Below, in pieces: positions 1 to 12,508 of a DNA stretch of 64,000 bases. The stretch covers positions 20,423,273 through 20,487,272 of the forward strand of contig CM063248.1 of the NCBI GenBank assembly GCA_032158295.1, written 5' to 3'. The notes under the pieces are model-generated. The model made no database searches, was not told where the DNA came from, and saw nothing but the letters and a program-made list of their open reading frames with translations. The position numbers and the translations under genes are program-made. This DNA is from Pycnopodia helianthoides. Lineage: Eukaryota > Echinodermata > Asteroidea > Forcipulatida > Asteriidae. The stretch's first letter is position 1. Every line of letters starts with the position of its first letter.

Positions 1-59
1 TTGCTTTAACCTGACGACAAGCAGAGACACTGTCTGAAACCTTGAGACCCTGTTTTTTC

Positions 60-200
60 TCGGAACCAACACTTCTCCCCAAATTTACTTAATTTTAGGC
101 TGAGCAACTAAAGTAGAGCGGGATTTGACTGCAACCTCCGGATTAACATGCCCTCTACCAACTGAGCCATCCCTAATGTTGGCGGTCTCCCTATTTTTAA
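60..200 (-). repeat. tRNA-derived SINE, family A (Ile-like head)
   Basis: On the minus strand there is an A-box-like segment (complement of ctctaccaactgagccat, about 152-169) and a degenerate B box (complement of gatttgactgcaac, 122-135), spaced as in a tRNA gene. The flanking text 'atgttggcggtctccctattt' recurs next to the copies near 35.7 and 36.0 kb. The B box has mutated away from the GGTTCRANNC consensus, so this is an old copy and not a tRNA gene. Confidence 0.7.
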
Positions 201-213
201 GTATCCTTGTTCT

Positions 214-300
214 GGATGGTTCAGTTGATAGAGTTTAGTTCAGAGGTCACGGGTTCAAATGGTTGCAACATGTAAACCTGCTCAGTTCTTTTTGGTAAAA
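214..300 (+). repeat. tRNA-derived SINE, family A, shortened head
   Basis: The text 'ggatggttcagttgatagag' is followed by 'cagaggtcacgggttcaaat', which looks like an A box and a B box with the anticodon arm shortened. It lies beside the minus-strand copy at 60-200, in the opposite orientation. Confidence 0.5.
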
Positions 301-360
301 TTAATTGCACAGTTATAAGTTTGAGGTGGCCGGAGTTAGACAATCTTTCCGTGACAGACG

Positions 361-995
361 ACACCATCGAGATGCCCATTTACAGACTCCCAATTGGTCA
401 AAGAGAGTAGTCAGTGATTTGGAGCCTACATAAACAACACCATCGAGATGCCCATTTACGGATTCCCAATTGGTCAAAGAGGGTAGTCAGTGATTTGGAG
501 CCTACATAAAGAACACCATCGAGATGCCCATTTACGGATTCCCAATTGGTCAAAGAGGGTAGTCAGTGATTTGGAGCCTACATAAAAGAACACCATCGAG
601 ATGCCCATTTACGATTCCCAATCGGTCAAAGAGGGTAGTCAGTGATTTGGAGCCTACATAACGTCACCATCGAGATGACCCATTTACAGATTCCCAATTG
701 GTCAAAGAGGGTAGTCAGTGATTTGGAGCCTACATAAACGACACCATCGAAATACCCATTTACAGATTCCCAATTGGTCAAAGAGGTAGTCAGTGATTTG
801 GTGCCTACATAAACGACACCATCGAGATACCCATTTACAGATTCCCAATTGGTCAGAGAGAGTAGTCAGTGATTTGGTGCCTACATAAACGACACCATCG
901 AGATACCCATTTACAGATTCCCAATTGGTCAGAGAGAGTAGTCAGTGATTTGGTGCCTACATAAACGACACCATCGAGATACCCATTTACAGATT
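361..995. repeat. 76-bp tandem repeat, about 8.4 copies
   Basis: The phrase 'acaccatcgagatgccca' recurs at 361, 437, 513, 590, 664, 741, 816, 892 and 968, a period of 74-77 bp. Each unit continues through 'cccaattggtcaaagag' and 'agtcagtgatttgg'. The last copy breaks off near 995. Units differ at a few positions; for example, later units have 'gataccca' and 'gtgcctac' where earlier ones have 'gatgccca' and 'gagcctac', so the array grew in at least two steps. No coding role is seen. Confidence 0.97.
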
Positions 996-1770
996 CAAAC
1001 TTAATTTTGTCGCTATACCATGACAGTACGGTTTGGAAGATATTCTTGTGTATGCCAGCCACGTCTTAGCTTGTATCAGGACTCATTCTGGAGTCAGGCA
1101 GCAGTGTAAAGTAGCTAATTCAATGGGGCTCTATGAAGGGAAGGCCTGTCACCATGGTAACTTGTTGCTCAATTGGCCAATTATGAGTGCACTTTCTTGG
1201 TTTAGGTTGTAACATTAGTGCAGACATTTCTCTCTGTGGTTGTAGCATCAAACCAGGGTTGATGCACTAAATGGCATGTTTTCTTGTTACAAACAAGTTC
1301 AGAACACTTCTTCAACAAGGCTGTGACCTAAAACAGTTTGCAGCGTATGCATTTTTCTATAAGGATGTCTTCCTTGTTCCTTTAGAGACAAAAGTGGCTG
1401 TAAGTGACTTGTGAAAAAAAAAATTACCATAGCGGGCTGCAAAACAGTCACAAGATTTGACCCGCTTCCAATCAACCTAAAAAGTCAAAGGAAAGGTAAT
1501 GCCTTGAATTAACGACGTTTCTTGCGGTAAACGCGGAAAAAGGATAGTATCTACATTCTAAAACTGAACCAGATTTCGTTTTGTGCTATTTTTCACCGAT
1601 TTTTAGTGACAAAAACTTGAGCGAAACAAAGAACCAATATAAAAGGCATGTGGTGCTAATTATACAGGAAGGAATAGTCTCTCCTTAAAATTTGTGTTAA
1701 AGGGAGTTTATTTGTTAAGGTTTGTTGGTATTTCTGTAGCAACAGTATTTCTGTTCATTCACGAGTCTCT
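996..1770. other. Unassigned sequence, no gene seen
   Basis: AT-rich sequence with no long open frame, tRNA-like box or internal repeat that I recognise. Confidence 0.6.
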
Positions 1771-1771
1771 T

Positions 1772-2150
1772 AATAATTATAATAATAATACTTATAAAGT
1801 GCACTTTCTAATGAAAAATTACTCAAGGCGCTACAGAAAAATTACTACAAAAGTATCAAGCTCTCTACAGAAAAATTACACCAAACAGGAATGCTAATAA
1901 CTTGCAGTAAACAGAAATTTCTTGTTATGAGTTTGAAATGTGTTGAGAGAGTGAGTGTTTCTGATGTCGTGGGGTAGCTTGCTCCATAAGACTGGTGCAA
2001 TGTGAGAAAATGCACGGTCTCCATTTTGTAGTTCCATGGTAGTGATCCTCACTTGTACGTTGAAACGAGTTGAGGCTCACCAGTGTTATTTCTGTAGCTG
2101 CACAGTACAAGATTTTATTGAAGTGTGTGTGCGCCTAACTGGTTGACCCC
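1772..2150 (-). repeat. Dispersed retroposon fragment with AAT-rich tail
   Basis: A stretch of AAT repeats (1772-1790) is followed by 'cttataaagtgcac' and about 350 bp with the feel of a repeat family ('ggtagcttgctccataagac'). Read on the minus strand, this would end in '..gtgcactttataag' plus an ATT-repeat tail, the arrangement seen at the 3' end of the full-length SINE at 29.86-30.29 kb. Family membership is recalled, not searched. Confidence 0.45.
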
Positions 2151-4480
2151 TTTTCTGCTCTCTTTAGTACCTTACATTTGACCATCTTAACACCCAGTAT
2201 TGGTCTTGAATTTTATACCTTATGGTTTGTTGGAACATCTGGATCCCACTATAGCCTGCTTTTCGATACCAGTCTTGATTTTTTGGACAATGCTGTTTTT
2301 TAAAAACACTTTTTGATCAGCTCTACTTGAGGCCTGCAGTAGCCATGTTAAGTGTCAGTAAACCCATGTTAACCACTACCTGATCCATTCACTGCATTGA
2401 GCTCACTCTTCTTCACAATGAACAGATTGACTCTATTGTTGGTGCCATCATGACCAAAATGGCACAATGAACTCCACCCAGATCTCCTTGATTTTTACCA
2501 TTGTATTAGTCCTTGCCTATTGTGATGCATACCTACCATTAACTGTAAATTGGCTGCTATGTGAGAAATCCTGTTCCACTTATCAGAGCTTTTTGACATC
2601 CATTTCACTGCATGTCTTGAATTAAAGCCAAAGTTCTCGTAAACAATTTGGTAGCTACAATCACATCTTAGCTGTATGACCAACTCATGTCAAGAGATTC
2701 AACAAATGACCATTGCTTAGGCATGTTTGTGTGACATCTGTAATCTGTTGTGTCTTTTAAACCACGTGTAGCTGAGTTAGTTAGGTTAACAAGGGTAGTG
2801 AAAAAAAAAGGAAAACAAATCGGATCGTGTTTTGTTACAAATTTAGTTTATTCTGGCATTGTGGGTATATACAATTCTTAGGAAACTTTGAACACAGGAA
2901 GAAAAAATAGAACAAAAAAAAACCCCAAACTGTAGTCATTAATCTCTAATAGCTCTCTTAAAATATAATTAGAAAACCAGTATTAAGTCATACAAAATCT
3001 GATTCAGTAGAACGCCGCTGTTACAATGACCGCAATAGTGAACATTCGGCTATACCAAACACGACCTCTGGTCATGAACATTTGCCGCAACGTCATAAGT
3101 GCACGGCGGACAATGTTTTTTTGTTCTTCTTCAGATGACGAAGTAGAAGTAAATCTTGAGCGTCTAAAAATAGCATTTGAAAGTGAACAAATAGCCTATA
3201 CACATCTGAGAATGATAGGCAGGTTCTATTTCCCATTGAATAGAAGGCAGCTGTGTAGCTGAGATTTGAAACTCTTTTAATCATTACCTTATGGATTGAT
3301 TTGCTTGGGAGTTGCCTTTTGAATGGACCCAAGCTTGGGTGCACACACGCGAAAGTGCCCATTTGGCGTTCGTGGGAGAACACCGAACAATGGTAAAAAG
3401 AGGGCGCCGCAGATACAAAAACCGCACAAAACCAGAGGGATAAATTGAAGTACTGAAGCGCAGTATGAAGAAACAGAAAACCATCATTGTTTTTTTAAGA
3501 CAGTCTATGTCAGCCAAAGTTCAAACCCATCAGTTCTTTTCAGAGTCACCCCATAATCAAAAGAGAGAAAAAATCTGCGCCTGTCAACTGTTAAAAAAAT
3601 TGTAATAAAGAAATCTTGCCCTAACCCACTAACAGTAACAAAAAGTTGGTGCAGCATTCTATGATGGCTTGTTGTGATATGTGTAGCATGAACAAGAGGT
3701 TATGCGAGGGCTGGAGTGTGCCAGATGCACCAGAGAAATCAAAAGAGGGTGCCATCTTGGATTTGGCTTCAATCATTCGGGTCGCTATACTGATGAAATG
3801 TCATGCTAACACATCAATTTGAGTCCTTTTAGCTACCTCTGTGTATTTTTGAGACAAATAACAAACCTAAATGAATTGAATTGAATTGAAAACAATTTAA
3901 ATCTGTAGTATGCCTTAAAACTGAGCTGGTACTCGGGTAGAAATTTATTTTCAGTGGAATTTTTTTTTTTTTTTACCAACTCATGTAAGGTGTTCAAACA
4001 AATTATCAAAGGTGAAACCTGTCTCTGTGAAATCTGTTGCCCCTTCTGCATTAAAAACACTTGGTTACATTTTGGGTTGTAACAATTTCATTTGTGTCTT
4101 TTGAACAACTCATGTGAAATGGTTCAAAACAAATGACTGAAAACCAAAACATGTTTCTTGTTTAAGTCTACGGTTTATGAATACTGCTGATCCATTATTT
4201 AGTCTATGACATTCCTTGCTACTCGTTGAGTTGAGTGTATGGTAACTGTTTCGTCGTAATGAAATGTGACCCAAATCAGCGTAGGTTGATAATGAAGTTT
4301 GGGCGGAGTGTAATACGATTACAGTCGCTGTACTACACACATGGATACATGCAGATGACACACAGGTGAGCTCTCTGTGTCTCCTGCCCAGTCTTGGCCG
4401 GCCAGCTGGCTTGACTTGTCCTCATTTCAATAATAAAATGCCCGTTTTATATGTGTTGACAACAAGAATCCAGGCCTTGA
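2151..4480. other. Unassigned sequence, no gene seen
   Basis: Contains A-rich runs (2800-2920) and scattered open frames under 100 codons on both strands (for example 3026-3262 and 3093-3383, which overlap on opposite strands). None shows a known domain, signal peptide or splice context. Confidence 0.6.
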
Positions 4481-4482
4481 AG

Positions 4483-4857
4483 TAAAAGGCAAAGTATACC
4501 TTTGGTTTTTGGAATTGTATGATTTTTTAATATCTTATAGAAATCCTATACAATAAAACTAACTTATGGAAATTTTGTTTCAAAAAGTGGTAGCATTTTA
4601 AGATATATGACAAAAATCTGTCCACGCAGGAAGAATAATCTGTTATTGGAATACACAATCTAAGAAACGTTTCATGCAGAGACGTTTCTCAGATTGACAA
4701 TTTTTTCGAATCCCTCTCATTAAAACCACATTCCTTGGGAGGGAATCGTTTCTCAAAATGTTAGACAATATCAACAGCTGAAGTGCTTTTTACCAAGTCA
4801 GTTTTTATGGTCATTAATTTTTTTGAGTAATTACAAAAGGTATACCCTCCCTTTAAA
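4483..4857 (-). mobile_element. MITE, subfamily A, with terminal inverted repeats
   Basis: The left end 'aaggcaaagtatacctttgg' and right end 'aaaaggtataccctcccttt' form imperfect terminal inverted repeats. Read on the minus strand, the body matches the copy at 59594-59968: a gagtaattac-type start, then 'agctgttgatatt', 'gagaaacg' and related phrases. No open frame is present, so this is a non-autonomous element. Confidence 0.8.
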
Positions 4858-4883
4858 CTTGGTTTGTGGAAACCACGGTCCCA

Positions 4884-5215
4884 CTTAAAGGTAAGATTGA
4901 AAATATAAACTTTTACAGATAATTATGTAAATCACCCAGGCCTACATGGTTTAAAGATGGTCATGGTGGAAAACTTCCCTTGAAACGTTTTTTCCTGAAA
5001 AGCTGTAGTGTTTGAGAAATGAGGGAAATAATTAGTTTTGATCTTGCAAGTCCCAAAACGTGATGTTTGAAAACAAGTGAAAACTTACAATGGGGATTTC
5101 ACTGGGACACTGATGACCGATTCAGCTAAAACATTCACAGGTTTGTTGTTTCATGTATGATGTTGGTTCACGTGAAGTGTGGATACCATGCCTTTAAAAA
5201 TTACCAATGTTACCC
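4884..5215 (+). mobile_element. MITE, subfamily B
   Basis: It starts at 'cttaaaggtaagattgaaaa' and ends at 'ccatgcctttaaaaattacc'. The 3' half, with 'cacaggtttgttgtttcatg' followed by a 'gttcacgtgaagtg' segment, aligns by eye with the end of the subfamily A copy at 59.9 kb. The 5' half, containing 'aaagatggtcatggtggaaa', is shared in reverse with the copies at 11.1 and 53.8 kb. It sits about 26 bp from the oppositely oriented subfamily A copy. Confidence 0.7.
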
Positions 5216-6786
5216 ATGTGTTTTACACTTGTCTTTGTCGATGTAGTTTCAGTGAATCTTTAGTTTGAAAGATTGTTTTTATGAGTTTGAGCTGGTACCA
5301 ATCCTCTTGACAAAGGTTCCACCTAAAATGCTATTGTCTTCAAGAGATTTCTTTGAATGAATTTGCAATGAGACCAACACTGGAACAACCTCCTATTTAT
5401 TACAGATGTAATAGAATGCCCAGTACTTTAGCCGTTCCTGGGTTGAAGACTTTGGTTTTCAGACATTGCCTTTGTGTTTTTTGTTGCCTTCTTATTTGAT
5501 TGTAAAGCCCTCACAAAAGAACTCTACTAAAGCCTTTCTGTGCTACTGCTACCCAGGCTGGGTGCTTTAACCCTAGTTAGTTATATAACTAACCCCTAAG
5601 TAGGGTACACCTGTGCCCTGAACAATAAGCCAAATTTGGTGTGTGACTCTTCACCCACACTAGCTCTCCATAAATCAGATTAAACTTCTTGTTCAATCTC
5701 GTCTTTATTACAGATGTTTTGCCTCTGCCTGTTTAGAGGCATTCTGTCCAAGAATTTTCCCTTTTTGGCAAACAGTGACTGATGTGCCTGTAGTTTTCTA
5801 GAGTTACTGGGCCCAATTTTAAGAGGCCATTTTTGTCCAGTAAGAATTACTGTTCATAGTTGCTATTTGTTTACGGGGAACGGTGGCAGCACACAGGTCA
5901 ATTTGGAATGACTTTTTTAAGTGTGTCACTGAAGTAAATATTTAGTTTGACCCCATACACCCAAAAGAGTACTTGATGCTTGTAAAGCCAGCTTCCCATA
6001 AAAAAACTAAAAAAACATGTGTTACAGTAAAACTGCCAGCGAATGCATTTATATAACAATACCTGTTCCGACAGTAGGTCGGAACAGCTAATAAGCAATA
6101 AATTACTCAGTAAAATGATGGGGACTTTTATCATTAAGCTAATGCAGGGTACTTCTTTTATGTCACGGCTATCCATAATTTATTCCATTTGAACACAAAA
6201 TGCATGCACTTGTTAAATTAATCATTGCAGTTCAACTTGAACTCAGCAACTACAAAAGGAGCTATTTTCCGATCACTGTTGCTTGAAGCCATGAACAATG
6301 GAAGGCACGATCTACTCCCGAGCCCGGAACCAAACAAAAAAAATAATTTGATGTATTTTGTTGCCATAGCATTTTATAAAATATTTATCTGCGGATGATC
6401 ACAGGGGATGAGTGTATTAAAAACTTGATTCATATGACCTAGTTTGAAGATTATGTCGTTATTATGGTAGGATTAGTCACCTTGACAAAGTTGAAAGTAT
6501 TCTTCCTCATGCTTTAGTATGCTTTAGTATTTTTCTTCATTCAGACCAAAAAAATAATTAAAAAAAGGGGGGGGTAACACACAAAACACACAAAACGAAA
6601 ACATTAAAACTTAAAAAAAAAAAAAAAAAAAAATTATTTTGTATAATTATCTTAAAAAAAACCCATTATATATTTTTGTATTGCAAATCAAGACAAACAA
6701 GATAAGACCCAAACAGAATTTTCTTGCATTTCTTGCGATGTTTTAACCAATTTAGTTTTGATTGATAAGTGCTAATTATTGGATTC
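5216..6786. other. Unassigned sequence, no gene seen
   Basis: Ordinary AT-rich DNA with a short G run (6568-6574) and an A run (6617-6633). The 92-codon minus-strand frame at 5898-6176 has no recognisable domain. Confidence 0.6.
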
Positions 6787-6910
6787 TAAATTGCCTCTCG
6801 TCAAGTGGTTAAAGACATATGTTTTTAGATTGCAGAGGGTTGTGGGTTCAAATCCCACCGGGTTGCTTGTGGATGAGCACTGTACACTATACAGTGTGAA
6901 GGTCACAAAA
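6787..6910 (+). repeat. tRNA-derived SINE, family C head
   Basis: An A-box-like segment ('tcgtcaagtggttaaagac') precedes a clear B box ('gtgggttcaaatccca', about 6841-6856). Downstream, 'gagcactgtacactatacag' resembles the 'gagtattcagtgctttacac' tail of the family C copy at 20.7 kb. Confidence 0.7.
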
Positions 6911-7289
6911 TATATGAAATCTTACTTACCTCTGATAGTTACATAGGCTGGAGCATGAGTCAGTTCAAACTTTTTATCAAATCTGTGAAAAAAAGGTGTC
7001 AAAATTTGTTGTAAACTTCAAAAATGCTGCATCCAAGTTGCTCATAGCCAGTACTTTAAGGCATAATTGAGATATAAAAGTACAGTGTATAGGGAGTTCA
7101 AAATATGCACACACCTCCCACCCCCCCCTCCCTCCCTAACACAATGCTTCATATGTGTTTCGATATGCGTTGCACTGAAATTGGCACCTCTTGTTTACTG
7201 AAGTTCTAGCAGTAAATCAGGTTTTCTTTCCTTCTTTGGGGAAAACCAAAAGAAAGGGTGAGAACAACAGCTGTGAAAAGACCCACGTC

Positions 7290-8040
7290 TGTAATGAGAG
7301 CTATAATCACCGATGATGCGCACTCATTGTGGTATAAGTTGCCCAATCCGTTTGCCATTCTAAATGTCAGGCTTGGTCATGTTGCGCATTGACAATGTCA
7401 TCTAAAACCCAAGCCGCCCGTCACATTACCGCACGGTAATCCGCTGACATTTATTGGTCGTCGTGCTCCTGCGTTGTCGTATATCCGTGCCGAATCCTGA
7501 AACCTGAGACGGCAAGGGAGTTGTTGACGAAAATTTGTCTGCGTCGAAACAACAACAAAAAATATGAAAGTGTCTGCAAATTGGCAATCACGCTGTAGGC
7601 CGGCCCCCGGGGAGAATTAGGCAAATTCCGAGGACTCTAAGACACAAATTGGGCAAATTATTCTGTCAGACACTCTGGTAAATAATAAAAGTCTTGACAA
7701 AAGGTAACATTACTGGACAGACGCTAATCTAGCCTCTCATTACGTACATTAAAACTCCTTACTGAGTCAATTCCACACTTGTTTCTGATGAGAAACCAAC
7801 GGCGTAGGAGATTTTCAATTTTGTTGATTTGTTGACGTCGTCGTCAGAGAGGATTTCATCTTCTGTCATCCCTTGGAGACAAATTGTAAGCAGGGCTTCC
7901 GGCTGACTAAATGTTGCTCCACGACTTACTGTAGCCATTGTCAGTTATTAGGGATTCCAATAAAGGGCAAGGACAGGAGGGGAGAGTGACCTTGCCTCTT
8001 CAAGTCAACTCAAATATGAGTGTTTATGTTGTTTTCACAA
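7290..8040. promoter_or_regulatory. Low-repeat island, possible cis-regulatory DNA
   Basis: About 750 bp of mixed-composition, CpG-containing sequence without any repeat family seen elsewhere in the window. It contains Sox-like (cattgtgg, 7327-7334; gacaatg) and homeodomain-like (ggtaatcc, actaaatg) words. Conservation would be needed to support function. Confidence 0.2.
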
Positions 8041-8514
8041 GAGCTCATGTATTAATTTGCGTGTAGTTTTCATCAAACTATTATGAGGTATTTTTCATGT
8101 TTGTAATGGGAAAGCTGCCACTCACAAGGCTCTAAAACAAGCCACTGAAGGTAGTGGCTAAAAAGGGGAAAGGGAATTATTAAAAGAGAAAATCAAAAAG
8201 TAGAAAGATGACCGTTGATACAGTGTCTGAATTGGGACACGTTATAAGAAACAGGTTACAGGTAATGAGTTACTTCAGTCAACACTTTAACAGGAACACA
8301 AGACTGATTTGATTAAGTTTAATCAGAAAGCTGATTGTAAAAAAAGGCTCCAAGGTAGAATTCAGTTTTATGATGCACTCATTTTCCAACAGATAGAGTC
8401 CTTATGAAAGTGGAAAAATAAATTACAAGTCTTGTTAAATTGGAAAACATCCCTGTATTTGATACTCTCTCAGAGCGAAATAACATGACATCATTGGATA
8501 TCATTATTACGATG

Positions 8515-8690
8515 TTGTTCGTATAGATTTCTAGTAATGAAACCAAGGCTGCCTCATAAGTGAACTTAATCACTGAAGCTCTCAAGCCTGAGGAAACCTT
8601 TAATCAAGGGTGCTTGCTATGTGAACCAGAAACACTAGTGTTCTGTGTTCTTTTACGTGCACTATCCTAGTTGTTTGATCTACCGGTATG
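8515..8690 (-). repeat. SINE family B, 3' portion
   Basis: Complementary to 25560-25735: shared phrases include 'cctcataagtgaacttaatc', 'gcctgaggaaacct' and 'gggtgcttgctatgtgaacc'. Relative to that copy, about 40 bp is missing after 'aaacac'. The tRNA-like head is absent. Confidence 0.8.
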
Positions 8691-9099
8691 TTTTTGTGTA
8701 TGATTTCTTAACTGAGGTTTTGTAATCCTAAATTTTTATCATGTGAACTCGGACCTAATGTTTTTATCTAGATTTTCTTTTCTCATACATTAGTGCAATA
8801 CTCTTTCATTTTATTTGTGAAAAATTTGTTTTAGTTTTTGCACATTCTTCTTTATAATCTCTTTATTTCAACACCGTTTTCAATGAGTGGCAAATCTGCA
8901 ATGAAGCCAAATCTTTGTGTTTTGGGAAAAAATCACGTTTGAAGTTGAACTACTTTTCAAACTGCTATTTGTGAGATAGCTTACTCTTTTTTTTAATAGA
9001 TTTTACTACCAACATAAAGCTGACTTCTTCAGTCATACAGAACTGTGAATATGTTTTCAATCTTGAAACTATTTGGATGAGTTATTCATTCCTTAACAC

Positions 9100-9340
9100 A
9101 TTCGTCTCTTTGTGAAAACGGGAAATAAAGAAAAGAAAAATGCACGCAGAGTGCTGTGTCTGAACCAATGCATATTGAGATTCCCGGTTCATGAAACGCT
9201 AAACTTAAATAGGTCAACAGATTCGCCGGTTTGTGGAAACGCAAAGTCATGTTTGGCACCGTGCCAGCGCTATGTAATTCAAAGGATAGCGTGGGGCATC
9301 TACTTCGTGGAAATGCAAAATGGCAAATCTAGTGGTTCCT
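9100..9340 (+). repeat. Degenerate repeat of a 'cttcgtggaaatgcaaaatg' motif
   Basis: Related words occur at about 9103 (gtctctttgtgaaaacggg), 9185 (cggttcatgaaacgct), 9227 (cggtttgtggaaacgcaaag) and 9301 (cttcgtggaaatgcaaaatg). The same motif recurs four times at 16.66-16.98 kb. The 90-codon open frame here has no domain and is not called as a gene. Confidence 0.45.
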
Positions 9341-9384
9341 CAGTCATGCTAACTAGTGTAAATTATGAAACCATGACCTGTTAG

Positions 9385-10840
9385 GCTCTGAAACTTGCTG
9401 AATGTTATAAAAGTCAGCTTATTGGTCATAATTTTAACCCTAACACAAAAAACAAAACAACACTGTACTGTCCTGAAAAAAAGATCTCTAATCTCTGAAG
9501 AACGGCGCTGCAATACTTCCAAAAGCTAGCCATTGAAAATAATTTATTAACTTTCTTCTTCTTCTTGCTTTTTAGAACTGATTTCCACTAATGTTTATTT
9601 TCAATAAGCAATATCGATTGTCCGTTATTTTTTAAAACTCTTGATTGTTAAGATTTTCAACGCTCGCTCACAATATGTACAAACCTTTTTTTCTAAAATC
9701 GGTGTGTATGCCCCCACCCCCCCTAAATCCAGGAGCCAAGAACAACAGTTTTATCCGGCACGAAGATTGAAAGTCTTTGTCAGCTTTATATAAACATACC
9801 CTCTGGCAATAAAGGAAAAAGCTCTCGTGTATTTTTCTTTCCGATTTGGGAGAAGACGCTTTTTATAAAATAAAATCCCCATGGTTTGTGAAAAATAATC
9901 CAATTCAATTCTGTTACTTCCATTGAAAACACATCATGGAACTGTTACAGACTAAATATTTAAAGAGTAACCCATCCTGTTGGGACGTGCTTTCCCGCAG
10001 GCACGATCCCACTCAAGTAACTTTGACTCAAGTCATAAAAAGGGACAAGAAAAAATGGAAATAAAAGTGGGAATTATTGACACACTTTATGGTTTGCTTC
10101 GGGTATGTAAGTCAATGTTAAGTGTCAGTTAGACTCTTCTTACCAGTTGGCAAATATTCCTCGTGTTTCATTTTCATAAAGTGAAAATATTTTTCTCTAA
10201 ACTTTGTGATGATAAGTGCCATGAATTTATTTTAAAAAGTTCAATCTATTTTAGTTTGATGGACTGAGAAAAACTAAGAATGCATTTTAAACAAGGGCAA
10301 ATAAAAGTCTGTAATAGTACCATGGAGTTTGAGACCATTAGTAATCACAAAATTAGACTTTTAAATCATCTGAAATATTGTTAAGACAAAGTAAAGGATT
10401 TGAAATTATTGTTTAAACAAATATTGATCCGTTTAAATCTGACCCAAGAGTTGGATAGAGAAAACTTGATTGGTTTGTTTATTTTGTTTTTCTTGGTTTG
10501 GGCGATTGTCAATCGTCCATTTAAACAAATTAATCACAAACGACTTCATGAGCTACTTCATTGAAAACCCTTTGTCATAACTAAGAGAAAGATCGGACGT
10601 AATTATAAATATAAATAGAGAAAGATAATAAAAAACGAGGTGCAAACGATCAGATGAGGACAAAGTGTTGTCAAATCGTTTTGGATTTAAACCCTGACAG
10701 TTCCAAATCCTTCTGTATCCAGTTGCCAGAGTGAAGGATTCTTATAGGGGCCTTAGGACAAACATGGAGGTAGCAAATAGCAATTGTTTATCACATGGTC
10801 ATGCATTTCCAATCTTCATCTAAATCCAAAACAATTGGTG
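9385..10840. other. Unassigned sequence, no gene seen
   Basis: AT-rich DNA without long open frames, tRNA-like boxes or repeat families I can match elsewhere in the window. Confidence 0.6.
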
Positions 10841-11050
10841 TGGAGTGACATCAGAGAAGAGGATGTGGGAGGATGGAGGCCACATGCTCGAAAAAACCCG
10901 CCTCGTCTGTAACTAATTGAGCTGCATATGCGCACACCATTTCACCTATAAAAATTGCGTATGAGCTCTAGAGTGAATTCACACGTCACTTGTTATGACA
11001 ACTGACGTCGTAGGGCATAGGACAGGGAGTAATTGTAAAATCAGTTTCGA
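10840..11050. promoter_or_regulatory. Low-repeat island, possible cis-regulatory DNA
   Basis: Contains 'taactaattgagc' (homeodomain-like core), 'catttcaccta' (T-box-half-site-like) and 'caactgacgtcg' (CRE/Meis-like) within about 150 bp. Nothing else explains the segment. Weak evidence. Confidence 0.2.
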
Positions 11051-11062
11051 TTATTTAAGCGA

Positions 11063-11375
11063 TTGTTAAAGGAAGCGGGCATCATTTGTAATTGTCAAAG
11101 ACCAGCATCCGCACTTTATGTGACCTAACATATCTCGAAATAACAAACCTGTGACAGCCCAAGCTCAGTCAATCGATCACCAGAGGTACGAGAAAATAGG
11201 GAAAACCCCCTTATGTGCTTTTTTTAAAAACTTTTTTCAAATATGAGGTTTTCTTGTGAGATCAAAACTAAGTGTTTTCTCAAAAACTATAGCATTTCAG
11301 GCTTGACTATTCCAAGGGAAGTTTTCCACAACATCTTTTATACCCTGTATTAGTTATCTATAAACCTAACCAATG
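11063..11375 (-). mobile_element. MITE, subfamily B
   Basis: Begins with 'gttaaaggaagcgggcatca' and 'attgtcaaagaccagcatcc', which match 'attgtcaaagaccagtatct' at 53.8 kb. It continues through 'aagggaagttttccacaaca', matching 'aggggaagttttccaccttg' at 54.04 kb. No open frame. Confidence 0.75.
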
Positions 11376-11539
11376 TTGTGCAAACCCTTTACTTGCCGAT
11401 CTCGTAGAATGTAGGATTTATAAAAAGTACTTAACACCCCACACCTTGTTACAGACCTCCAAGGTCATAAGGTTTGGATGAGGACAACTTGAGAAATATC
11501 ATTTCTGATTAATTGACCGTATAGGTCATTGGAACGTGT

Positions 11540-11830
11540 CAAATTACGCCCTGAATAGCGATGTTAACTTGCAAGTTTCTCCCGACGCATATAATTCAAT
11601 ATAAGTATTGGCGATGTGGCTATATTCTTCTTTGATGTAGGCCGAGGGTGAGGTTGCACATATTAGCCACACGATTACGCATTCTGGAATCGGCACGGAC
11701 AGATTTAGGGCTGTGATTAGGCCCTGCCGCCTGTGTGACTCTACCGACATAAGCAACCATCGTTGCCAGGCTCGCTGAATTGCATATATTTATCCATATT
11801 CGCAAACTCGGATGTAGCCCGAAGAGAAAA
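11540..11830. other. Low-repeat segment with palindromic 'gggctgtgattaggccc'
   Basis: Two overlapping minus-strand frames of 61 and 70 codons show no domain. The segment has CpGs and a bicoid-class-like TAATC on the minus strand, inside a near-palindrome at about 11708-11724. It may be regulatory or nothing. Confidence 0.25.
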
Positions 11831-12159
11831 AAAATGATGCGTTGAAGAGATAGGATTCAGCGATGTTAGCTACACGTGTAATTTGTCCTCTTTAAATATC
11901 TATGCGAACCTACTTGCCATTGTAGGTCCTGATGGTATCAGTCTTCCCTCAGAAGTAATAGACTTTTATCACGGGGCCATCATCTTTGCCTTGTTCCCAG
12001 CAAGCAATAATAATAATGAATGCAGAATCTCATCACGTCCAAAAGGGTACTGATCTATTTTGCTGTTCTAACTTCTGTTTGGTCCTTTTCAAAACCACGG
12101 CTTTGTACTCAAGCTTAGGCTCTGTCAGTAAATTTGTTAACACCCCACAAACAGCTGGA

Positions 12160-12508
12160 TGGAGCCTGAGCCAGAGCCTAAGCCAAGTGTTTGAAAAGGG
12201 CCTATGATTCATTGATTTGAATAGGAGGCTGGAGCCAGAGCCTAAGCCAGAGCCAAAGCCGGGTATTTGAAAAGGGCCTATGATTCATTGATTTGAATAG
12301 GAGGCCAAAGCCTAAGCCAGAGCCTAAGCCGGGTATTTGAAAAGGGCCTATGATTCATTGATTTGAATAGGAGGGCCAAAGCCTAAGCCAGAGCCAAAGC
12401 CGGGTATTTGAAAAGGGCCTATGATTCATTGATTTGAATAGGAGGCCTAAGCCAAAGCCTAAGCCAGGTATTTGAAAAGGGCCTATGATTCATTGATTTG
12501 AATAGGAG
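12160..12508. repeat. About 70-bp tandem repeat, 5 copies, with an internal GAGCC(T/A)AAGCC sub-repeat
   Basis: The block 'tttgaaaagggcctatgatt' plus 'cattgatttgaatag' recurs at about 12188, 12264, 12334, 12405 and 12469. Spacing is 76, 70, 71 and 64 bp. The variation lies in the number of 'gagcctaagcc/aaagcc' hexamer-like sub-units between blocks, so a short repeat is nested inside a longer one. Confidence 0.95.

Noticed and set aside
361..995. CRISPR-like array
   Set aside because: Units are fully repeated head to tail with no unique spacers, and the sequence is eukaryotic in character.
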